From Kiritimatiellia bacterium (lineage in GTDB: Bacteria > Verrucomicrobiota > Kiritimatiellia > RFP12 > UBA1067), in NCBI GenBank assembly GCA_017508315.1, contig JAFVZE010000258.1:1-5046 (forward strand): 5,046 nt of DNA. Direction: 5' to 3'. Below the pieces are notes generated by a model. The model saw only the letters and a program-made list of their open reading frames with translations. It did not search any database and had not been told where the DNA came from. The position numbers were made by a program, and so were the translations under genes. Each line of letters starts with the position of its first letter. The stretch's first letter is position 1. This document shows positions 1 to 5,046 of this stretch, piece after piece.

Positions 1-599
1 AAGGAATTGTAGCCCGTGCGATCATAACCGCCGTTGATCATCGCCGTAAGCACAAACGCCTCGCCCATGACAAACTGTTTGGACGCTCCTGTAATTACGC
101 CGTACCCGTCGGCGCCGTTGAGCCGGAACACATCCCCGAGCCGCATATACGAACAACCGTTGTACGCGACGCTTATGTCGTTATTCTTGCCGACCCCTTG
201 GGGATTATTGAATCTAAAGCCCGTATCTTCCGCGTAAAGCCCGAAGATGCCGGACGAATACCACGTATGCGAAACAACATTGCCGACCATGAACAAAGTG
301 CGAGTATTGGTCTTCGCGTCCGCGACAAGCGCACTGCCCTTTTCGTATACACCGCCTTGCGCCGCATGGTTCGCCGATTTGCTCTTGATGGCAGGCTTGC
401 CGTTCAATCCGGTCGCCGAATATTCCGGCGGATCGAAAATCCAACCGCTTTGAACTTTGTCGCTCGTCACCTTGTCCGCTGCCCAGTAGAATTTCGAAAC
501 TGAACATCCATCCGCTCGGCTCTGCCAGTTGGTAACGCATCCGTTATCGTCAAACGTCAGCGTTGAGGTAAGCGAAGCGTCAAGCCAATAGCACAAACC
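1..599 (-). other. Second LamG/concanavalin A-like module, cut by the window edge (residues 1089-1287)
   Basis: It opens with GLCYWLDASLTSTLTFDDNG and CVTNWQSRADG, clearly parallel to the module at residues 737-977 (YWLDA, T-x-T-F-D-x-N-G, then a W about 20 residues on). GLNGKPAIKSKS corresponds to the 'LNG-x-x-A' strand of the other module. TRTLFMVGNVVSH and FGLYAEDTGFRFN follow in the same order as FIVNKPVSCH and FGLFGKTGADYGIR in the first. The closing helix is beyond the left edge. Confidence 0.72.
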
Positions 600-3500
600 C
601 TGCGTCGGGACGGAATAATTGTAAGGCGAAAGTTCAAGGTTGTCGCCGCCTACCGTGATATCCGTCGGCACGGACGGATCGACCGCCATCGTCCCCTGTT
701 TTGCAGAGAATGAAATACCTTCCCCGACCTTGCCCGCGAAATCGCATCTGCCGGTCACGATGAGTGTCGCAGGACAGTCGGAGGTGTTTATGATTTCACC
801 TTGCCCAGAGAGTTCAGCCAACTGGATCGAACTGCCGTTCAGATCGAGTCTGCCTTGTCCGAAAAGCTCAAATTTGCCGTCGAAGGCAAGCCGGTGGCGC
901 TGCGAAGAGACGCATGTATAATCCGTTCCTTTCCATTTTTTACCGAGATAATCGGAAACTTCCTTGATCTCGGAATCGGACAGCATCCGGTTGAAAGCGA
1001 TGACTTCGGCAATGTAACCGTTGAAATCGACAGCGAAGATCGATCCACCGTTCTCGCCTCCCGAATAGATGCGGTCGGTGCGATAGCCGCCGACGGACGG
1101 AATGAACGTATGTCCGCCGACACCTTCATACGGATGGAAAAACGCGGCGATTTGCGTTCTGTCGATTGTCCAATACACTTTGTCGTTTTGTGCATTCTTT
1201 TTGACGCCGTCAAGATAAATATTCTTCAACATCGGATAGTATATGCCGGAATTACCGTTAGTGGGAACATGCCAGCAATTTCCGTAATCCATACGGATAC
1301 CGTAATCGGCACCGGTTTTCCCGAAAAGCCCCCAGAAAGGAGTAGCGCGCGAGTGGCAGGAAACGGGCTTGTTTACGATAAAAACCGTTTTCTGCACGAG
1401 AGCGCGCTCCGCGGTGAAACGCGTCGTGTCCTTGGCTTTGAATGTTTTTTCGTCCACCTGATAAACACCGTTAGTAAAGAGAAACGCATTGTTTCCGTTG
1501 AGCGCACCGGTGATGTATTTAGGCGCAAAATATCCAGACGGAACCGTGAAGTTCACCTCTTTGCCGGCTTTGGAGCCCCATTTGACGGCGTTGCCGTTCC
1601 CGTCGAAGGTGATCGTATCGGGATCGGCGGCGTCAAGCCAGTATTCAATCGAATCGAAGTCTTCAAGAATTCTGCAGACTTTTACGGTTCCTTCCTCGAC
1701 CTTGAACGAAGAAATCCCTTCCGTCCCGCCGCCGAAGACAAGTTCTCCCGCTCCGCGTTTGACGAGTTCGAGACGATGGTCGCGCCCGCCTTCAAACGCG
1801 CCGGAAACGACACCGCCGGTCACACACAGTCTCGCGCCTTCTCCGGCGGCGCGGACGGCGCTTCCCGGGAAAGCGGAGATTTCCCCCGCCTCCATTTTGC
1901 CGCCGATTTCCAAGAATGAATCATAGTTGAGTTTGACGGACGCAAAAGCCGCATCCGACGTGAATGCAGCGGAGGCGAACTCCCCTATTTCCATTCTTCC
2001 GCTGCCGGTGACCATGTTGGTTATGACGTGATCGCCTCCGCCAAGCACCTTGAAATCAATATCTTTCAGAACCACCGCACCGGCGCCGAATGTGCCGTTA
2101 GTGTTCAGATTCAGGGTAAATCCGGGACCGGCGGTGAAATCTCCCCTGAAAGTGTTGAGCGCGTTCAAAGTGACGGAGCTTCCGAGATAGGAGCCGCCGG
2201 ATAGATCCGGCTTGGTCGTCCTTATTTCAAGATTTCCCGCTCCGTCCATCGGGGCGTTGAACTCGATCACGCTTTTGCTCAGAATGTCTTTCTCGTAGAT
2301 ATTGAACAGCGTATCACCCTCCAGAGTGAAGGGACCGTTGAAAATCGAATGCGAACTGACGAAAAACAGGGCACCGTCCTGATCTCCCGACTGACAACCG
2401 TAGCCGGATACGAAAAAGTGCTGATTGAACGCCGGAAAAAATTTACTGTCGTGATGAGTGTCGTTATATTTTTCGTAAATATAAATCTGTCCGGAACGCT
2501 CCGCCCTGCCGCCGGTGACGTAAACATCCCCGCCGTCAGGAAACGGCCTGGCAACCTTGCTGCCTCCGTCAAGCCAGTAGCGCAGCCCGGAAATGTGCGT
2601 AGGTCCCGTCCACTTGGCGTCGGTCTGATAGAATCTGACATAGGGCGACAACTGTAAATCCTGTTTCGCGACGAAACTTATGCCGTTTTGTCCGCGCAGT
2701 TCGGAGGTGATATCGGTTCCGGTTCCCGCCGCCGCAGATTTATAGATAATTCCGCGGGAAGTGCCGAAATCAATGGCACCGCCGCGAAGCTGGGGATAAC
2801 CGCTCGCGTTGGCCTTGCTGTTGAGAATAACGGCGGCGGGATTGATACCGTCACCGACGGTGATTACGACACCGTTACCGTTCGTGACCGAAGAATGATT
2901 GTCGATCACGAGCGCCGGCACGTTCGTCGAGGCGGTTACATCGCCGGATTCGGAAATGCGCGCGAATTTCTCTCCGGATGCCGGCACAAACCCTTTTTCC
3001 GCATCATAGGTGAGAAACGTCAGCGGATTGTGCTCAACCGAAGAGTCGCGGGCGATGATGCGGCAATCGATTTTGCCGTCCGTCGCGGAAGCGGGTGGTT
3101 CTGCGCATTTGATCTTGACGTTGCCGCCGAGTTCGGAAATGCCGTTTACCAGCGTGAACGCCAGCGTGGAACCGCTCGTCATGACGAGAGGGCCCAGATT
3201 GAGCGTCAGCGTATCGTTTCCGCCGCGATCGATGCGGATGGCCGCAGCGTCGCCAAGAACTGTAAGCGCGCCGTTGCCGAGAGTCAACTCGGCATGACCG
3301 CTCTCCGCCGTATTCGGGAACACGTCAATGCGCTTGGAAAACTCGATCGGCACATTCGCGACGATCCTGCCCGAATCGTTGGTGGCGACGATTTCGCCGT
3401 CGATAAAGCTGAACAGGGCGAAATTATCGACCGGAACGGCGAAATTGAATTTCGCTTTTCCCTTTTTCACGAGAGTACCCCCCCCCGTACCTTTGAACGC

Positions 3501-3863
3501 GACGGCAAAAGTCAGCGGCCGTCCGTTGTCGCCGCCGTAGCTGCCGCCCGTCAAGACCGGCCTCTCCCCCGTCAGCGTAATGTCGTTATCCACCATCGTG
3601 AACATGGAATTGGCGAAATCCAAACCGCAGAGCGTCAGCCCCTTCACATCCTGATAGAAAAGCGTGTCATGACTCCGATTCATACGGATCGTGGCAAAGC
3701 CTCCGTCGCCCGCGACCACACCGCCATCCCAACGGATGGCGTTTCCGTACCTGTACGGTTTGGCACCCGAATCGAGTTGAGACGAACTTAAGACGCCGTC
3801 TGTCGCCCAAAGCCGCAGAAACGCCAGCGAAACGGCAATTGCAAACGTCATTTTCGAAATCAT
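1..3863 (-). CDS. Giant secreted beta-strand-repeat protein with LamG/concanavalin-like modules, 3' end outside window
   Basis: Likely a cell-surface or secreted binding protein, not an enzyme; no catalytic motif is visible. The frame starts at ATG 3863-3861, chosen because GGAGG lies 6 bases upstream and a signal peptide follows directly. It stays open for 1287 codons to the left edge, with no in-frame stop. Domains in order: signal peptide (1-20); beta-rich region (21 to about 390) with a GTGGGTLVKKG strand motif at 125-135; GISF motif at 394 and YWLD at W430; strand repeats around 570-601 and 700-729; LamG/concanavalin-like module 737-977, ending in AEVIAFNRMLSDSEIKEVSD and LGKKW; strand repeats with LDLNG...LSGQG at about 1000-1048; GISF at 1049; second LamG-like module from 1089 to the edge. 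The strand motifs resemble the autotransporter-associated beta-strand repeats found in large PVC-group surface proteins. At least 15 Cys are spread through it. The anchoring or secretion signal (autotransporter barrel, PEP-CTERM or other) would be in the unseen C-terminus. The coding call is very sure; the binding role is inferred. Confidence 0.92.
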   Translation of the reverse strand, partial: MISKMTFAIAVSLAFLRLWATDGVLSSSQLDSGAKPYRYGNAIRWDGGVVAGDGGFATIRMNRSHDTLFYQDVKGLTLCGLDFANSMFTMVDNDITLTGERPVLTGGSYGGDNGRPLTFAVAFKGTGGGTLVKKGKAKFNFAVPVDNFALFSFIDGEIVATNDSGRIVANVPIEFSKRIDVFPNTAESGHAELTLGNGALTVLGDAAAIRIDRGGNDTLTLNLGPLVMTSGSTLAFTLVNGISELGGNVKIKCAEPPASATDGKIDCRIIARDSSVEHNPLTFLTYDAEKGFVPASGEKFARISESGDVTASTNVPALVIDNHSSVTNGNGVVITVGDGINPAAVILNSKANASGYPQLRGGAIDFGTSRGIIYKSAAAGTGTDITSELRGQNGISFVAKQDLQLSPYVRFYQTDAKWTGPTHISGLRYWLDGGSKVARPFPDGGDVYVTGGRAERSGQIYIYEKYNDTHHDSKFFPAFNQHFFVSGYGCQSGDQDGALFFVSSHSIFNGPFTLEGDTLFNIYEKDILSKSVIEFNAPMDGAGNLEIRTTKPDLSGGSYLGSSVTLNALNTFRGDFTAGPGFTLNLNTNGTFGAGAVVLKDIDFKVLGGGDHVITNMVTGSGRMEIGEFASAAFTSDAAFASVKLNYDSFLEIGGKMEAGEISAFPGSAVRAAGEGARLCVTGGVVSGAFEGGRDHRLELVKRGAGELVFGGGTEGISSFKVEEGTVKVCRILEDFDSIEYWLDAADPDTITFDGNGNAVKWGSKAGKEVNFTVPSGYFAPKYITGALNGNNAFLFTNGVYQVDEKTFKAKDTTRFTAERALVQKTVFIVNKPVSCHSRATPFWGLFGKTGADYGIRMDYGNCWHVPTNGNSGIYYPMLKNIYLDGVKKNAQNDKVYWTIDRTQIAAFFHPYEGVGGHTFIPSVGGYRTDRIYSGGENGGSIFAVDFNGYIAEVIAFNRMLSDSEIKEVSDYLGKKWKGTDYTCVSSQRHRLAFDGKFELFGQGRLDLNGSSIQLAELSGQGEIINTSDCPATLIVTGRCDFAGKVGEGISFSAKQGTMAVDPSVPTDITVGGDNLELSPYNYSVPTQGLCYWLDASLTSTLTFDDNGCVTNWQSRADGCSVSKFYWAADKVTSDKVQSGWIFDPPEYSATGLNGKPAIKSKSANHAAQGGVYEKGSALVADAKTNTRTLFMVGNVVSHTWYSSGIFGLYAEDTGFRFNNPQGVGKNNDISVAYNGCSYMRLGDVFRLNGADGYGVITGASKQFVMGEAFVLTAMINGGYDRTGYNS
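578..590 (-). repeat. 13-base direct repeat encoding YWLD, copy 3 (one mismatch)
   Basis: The minus strand reads TATTGGCTTGACG, differing from the other two copies at one synonymous Tyr base. It encodes the YWLD around Trp1093 that opens the second lectin-like module. Confidence 0.7.
720..866 (-). other. Beta-strand repeat linker between the two lectin-like modules (residues 1000-1048)
   Basis: LFGQGRLDLNGSSIQLAEL followed by SGQGEIINTSD resembles the frequent 'G-x-L-D-L-N-G-x-x-x-x-x-x-x-L-S-G-x-G-x-I-x-N' segment of autotransporter-associated repeats. It is followed by VTGRCDFAGKVGEGISF, the lead-in to the next YWLD motif. It probably forms the beta-helical stalk separating two lectin-like modules. 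Confidence 0.62.
933..1655 (-). other. LamG/concanavalin A-like module (residues 737-977)
   Basis: The module opens with DSIEYWLDAADPDTITFDG and NGNAVKWGSKAG, the usual first strands of 'WLDASDPST...W.DKSG' modules. It then has NGNNAFLFTNG and a central part with WTIDRTQIAAFFHPYEGVGG. It ends with GYIAEVIAFNR, LSDSEIKEVSDYLGKKW, the last strand plus a helix that typically closes these jelly-roll domains. The length of about 240 residues fits. Such modules are usually carbohydrate or protein binding, but the ligand cannot be read from sequence. Confidence 0.75.
1631..1643 (-). repeat. 13-base direct repeat encoding YWLD, copy 2
   Basis: The minus strand reads TACTGGCTTGACG, identical to copy 1 and in the same reading frame; it encodes the YWLD around Trp742 that opens the first complete lectin-like module. 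Confidence 0.7.
1677..1766 (-). other. Autotransporter-associated beta-strand repeat (residues 700-729)
   Basis: LVKRGAGELVFGG followed by GISSFKVEEGTVKV matches the known pattern 'L-K-x-G-x-G-x-L-x-L...G...V-x-x-G-T-L-x-V' of the autotransporter-associated strand repeat seen in large extracellular proteins. It directly precedes the YWLD motif at W742 and appears to form the stalk element linking to the lectin-like module. Confidence 0.65.
2061..2156 (-). other. Beta-strand repeat, 'NTFRGDFTAGPG' type (residues 570-601)
   Basis: NTFRGDFTAGPGFTLNLN and NGTFGAGAVVLKD follow the pattern 'NTY-x-G-x-T-x-x-x-G-x-L-x-L...N-G-x-L-G-x-G-x-V' of beta-helix or passenger-domain strand repeats. It lies between the first YWLD motif and the first complete lectin-like module. 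Assignment is by pattern only. Confidence 0.55.
2567..2579 (-). repeat. 13-base direct repeat encoding YWLD, copy 1
   Basis: The minus strand reads TACTGGCTTGACG, identical to the copy at 1631-1643, and encodes Tyr429-Trp430-Leu431-Asp432. It is a short DNA-level trace of module duplication within the gene. Confidence 0.7.
3478..3486 (-). repeat. Homopolymeric G9 tract inside the giant gene
   Basis: Nine consecutive C on the plus strand give nine G on the coding strand, spanning codons for Gly127-Gly129 in the motif GTGGGTLVKKG. In the length shown the frame is intact. A change of one base would shift the frame near residue 127 and destroy the protein, so the tract could act as a slippage switch; this is inference. 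Confidence 0.6.
3804..3863 (-). other. Sec signal peptide of the giant protein (residues 1-20)
   Basis: The protein begins MISKMTFAIAVSLAFLRLWA followed by TDG. There is a Lys in the n-region, a hydrophobic core of about 12 residues, and a small residue (Ala20) at the expected cleavage position with Leu18 at -3. An Arg at 17 near the end of the core is slightly unusual. This indicates Sec-dependent export; there is no lipobox Cys, so it is not a lipoprotein by this signal. The cleavage position is approximate. Confidence 0.8.
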
Positions 3864-3869
3864 GCCATA

Positions 3870-3874
3870 CCTCC
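3870..3874 (-). promoter_or_regulatory. Ribosome binding site of the giant secreted protein gene
   Basis: On the minus strand the 18-base gap after the GH31 stop contains GGAGG (complement of 3870-3874), followed by 6 bases and then ATG at 3863. An earlier ATG at 3868-3866 is only one base from the GGAGG and hits TGA after one more codon, so it cannot be the real start. The site decides the start codon and supports independent reinitiation on a shared mRNA. Confidence 0.88.
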
Positions 3875-3881
3875 GATCGCT

Positions 3882-5046
3882 TTATTTCTTTATTTCGACG
3901 ACAACCGCCTTCGCGCCGACCGCGCCCGCATCGACGGTGAAAGTTCCCGCACTTTCATCCCAGATACCTTCGACGCTCCTGCCGTCCACCTTGGCGGAGG
4001 CGGGACGCTTCCCGACGTGGAATTCGACGCTGAAATTCCGTGTCGCGCCCATCCCGCTGAACGAACCCCTGCGCGCGCCGACGGTGAAGACGGCTCCTTG
4101 GGGATTGCATTTGAGGGAAAACTTCGTTTTTGCGGACTTGCCGCTCTTGCGGTAGTCGAGCGAAATGCCGTCGTCTTCGTGGAGCGTGAATTCGCCGTCC
4201 GCCGTCGGCCAGACCTTCACGATCACCTTGTCGTTCCAGCCCTTGTCGAGGTGCTGTTTCTGCGGCCAGGTCGGAACGATCGCGCCGGCCTTCACATACA
4301 AAGCTCCGCCCCACATCGGCGTGGTCGCGACCTTGCGGCGGCATGGACCCTTCACCGTTTCTCCGGTGCGCCAGTCGTGCCAGAGCCCATCGGGAATATC
4401 CATCTCATCGACAAAAGCCGAAACGAGCATCATATCGCCGAACATGTACGTCCCCTTCGCCTCGTCGTATTCGCTTCTGTCCGGATACACGAGCGGCAGC
4501 GAACGTATGATCGGCCAACCGGTCTCGGCGGCATAGGCGGAAGTCGAGTAGATGTACGGGAAAAGGCGGTAGCGCAGTTTGATGTATTCGCGCGTCATCT
4601 CAACGTGTTCATCGGGGTGCAGCCACGGCAGATCCCACTGATCCCAGTTATTTTGCTGCATCCACGGCGAGAGCACCGCGAAGTGGATGGATGCGGCGCG
4701 GAAAGGATTCATGTCGCAGCTTTGGTTGGCATGTCCCGACATGCCGAGATTCATGCACGAAATGAGCGGCTTGGGGCCTCCGCCGGTATCGCCCGCCCAG
4801 GTGGCGACGTACTGCTGAACGCCGGCATATCCGCCGGCTGAATAGACCATCGAGCGGCGCGACGTATAGTCTTCATAGCCGCGCGACATCTGCTTGTCGT
4901 ACACGAGCGGATAGAGGTTGTGAGCCTCCTCGGTGGTCATGCCGTTGGCCCACTTGCGCTTGGCGTCGTGGGGAGTGACCTGCCGCGATCCGTCAAGTTT
5001 GAAGCACTGCGCGCCGCGGTCGACGAACTTCTTCAGGTGCTCGAAC
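3882..5046 (-). CDS. Glycoside hydrolase family 31 enzyme (alpha-glycosidase), C-terminal part, 5' end outside window
   Basis: Retaining alpha-glycosidase of family GH31 (alpha-glucosidase, alpha-xylosidase and related specificities). The frame is open from the right edge to TAA at 3884-3882, giving 387 visible residues; family members usually have roughly 600-900, so the N-terminal beta domain and first half of the barrel are missing. The predicted nucleophile is Asp18 of the fragment (codon 4994-4992, context CFKLDGSRQV). The predicted acid/base is Asp86 (codon 4790-4788, context TWAGDTGGG), a spacing typical of GH31. GMSGHANQSCDMNPF matches the family's 'GLSG...DIGGF' substrate loop, and YIKLRYRLFPYIYS is the usual late-barrel helix. 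LYVKAGAIVPTWP and FTLHEDDGISLDYRKG mark the proximal and distal C-terminal beta domains. The residues after the nucleophile (GSR) differ from the common D-x-x-E pattern. An internal Met at 4940 is not the start, because homology continues upstream of it. Exact substrate and export cannot be judged. The next gene follows after 18 bases, so they probably form an operon. Family assignment is strong; specificity is unknown. Confidence 0.93.
   Translation of the reverse strand, partial: FEHLKKFVDRGAQCFKLDGSRQVTPHDAKRKWANGMTTEEAHNLYPLVYDKQMSRGYEDYTSRRSMVYSAGGYAGVQQYVATWAGDTGGGPKPLISCMNLGMSGHANQSCDMNPFRAASIHFAVLSPWMQQNNWDQWDLPWLHPDEHVEMTREYIKLRYRLFPYIYSTSAYAAETGWPIIRSLPLVYPDRSEYDEAKGTYMFGDMMLVSAFVDEMDIPDGLWHDWRTGETVKGPCRRKVATTPMWGGALYVKAGAIVPTWPQKQHLDKGWNDKVIVKVWPTADGEFTLHEDDGISLDYRKSGKSAKTKFSLKCNPQGAVFTVGARRGSFSGMGATRNFSVEFHVGKRPASAKVDGRSVEGIWDESAGTFTVDAGAVGAKAVVVEIKK

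Noticed and set aside
801..1919. Plus-strand ORF of 372 codons
   Set aside because: It is codon-register antisense to the giant gene, begins with an alternative TTG, has no convincing ribosome binding site, and its translation is Arg/Gly/Asp-rich with no recognisable domain; the minus strand gives clear domains here.
2279..2641. Minus-strand ORF of 120 codons in another frame
   Set aside because: Lies wholly inside the giant gene in a different frame, with Arg/Ser/Thr-rich translation and no start signal.
2688..3791. Plus-strand ORF of 367 codons
   Set aside because: Codon-register antisense shadow of the giant gene, with a TTG start and an Arg-rich, domain-free translation.
3864..3881. Possible terminator or promoter between the two genes
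   Set aside because: The gap is 18 bases, with no hairpin plus T-tract and no room for -35/-10 elements.
4017..4841. Plus-strand ORF of 274 codons
   Set aside because: Antisense to the GH31 catalytic and C-terminal domains, which are unmistakable on the minus strand.
3882..4940. Treating the internal Met at 4940 as the start of the GH31 gene
   Set aside because: The frame is open upstream to the window edge and encodes the nucleophile region (KLDGSR), so the gene begins outside the window.
1..5046. CRISPR array, tRNA/rRNA, insertion sequence or phage genes
   Set aside because: No short regular repeats with spacers, no terminal inverted repeats, no transposase or integrase motifs, and no structural RNA pattern; essentially all bases are explained by the two coding frames.

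Overview
The window is almost completely filled by two protein genes, both on the minus strand, read in the same direction and separated by 18 bases. The first to be transcribed (right side, running off the right edge) is the C-terminal part of a glycoside hydrolase family 31 (GH31) enzyme. The second (from about 3863 to the left edge and beyond) is one uninterrupted reading frame of at least 1287 codons. It encodes a very large secreted protein with beta-strand-rich repeats and concanavalin-A/LamG-like modules. I followed this frame codon by codon from its ATG to position 3 and found no stop or frameshift. It has no stop inside the window, so any method that lists only closed ORFs will miss it and show only short antisense shadows there.

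Layout, in direction of transcription (right to left): 5046-3882, GH31 fragment with both catalytic aspartates, the (beta/alpha)8 barrel end, and C-terminal beta domains; 3881-3864, a short gap with a strong GGAGG ribosome binding site; 3863-1, the giant secreted protein. In the latter, residues 1-20 are a signal peptide and residues 21 to about 390 are beta-rich and probably beta-helical. After that a larger unit recurs about every 320-335 residues: a 'GIS-F' strand motif (residues 394, 716, 1049) followed by a 'YWLD' motif (W430, W742, W1093). In the second and third units the YWLD motif opens a LamG/concanavalin-like domain. In the first it seems to stand alone.

Organism: codon use with moderately high GC, Sec-exported giant proteins combining autotransporter-associated beta-strand motifs with 'YWLDA' LamG-like modules, and a neighbouring carbohydrate-active enzyme suggest a Gram-negative, polysaccharide-degrading bacterium. 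The PVC group (Lentisphaerae, Kiritimatiellae, Verrucomicrobia), perhaps from a gut or other glycan-rich habitat, fits best. This is inference from protein style; the window has no phylogenetic marker.

The two genes are probably co-transcribed. A plausible joint role is that the giant protein binds glycan or host/matrix material at the cell surface while the GH31 enzyme cleaves an alpha-linked glycan, but nothing in the sequence identifies the substrate. There are no RNA genes, mobile elements, CRISPR arrays, promoters or terminators that I can support; the promoter and both outer gene ends lie outside the window.
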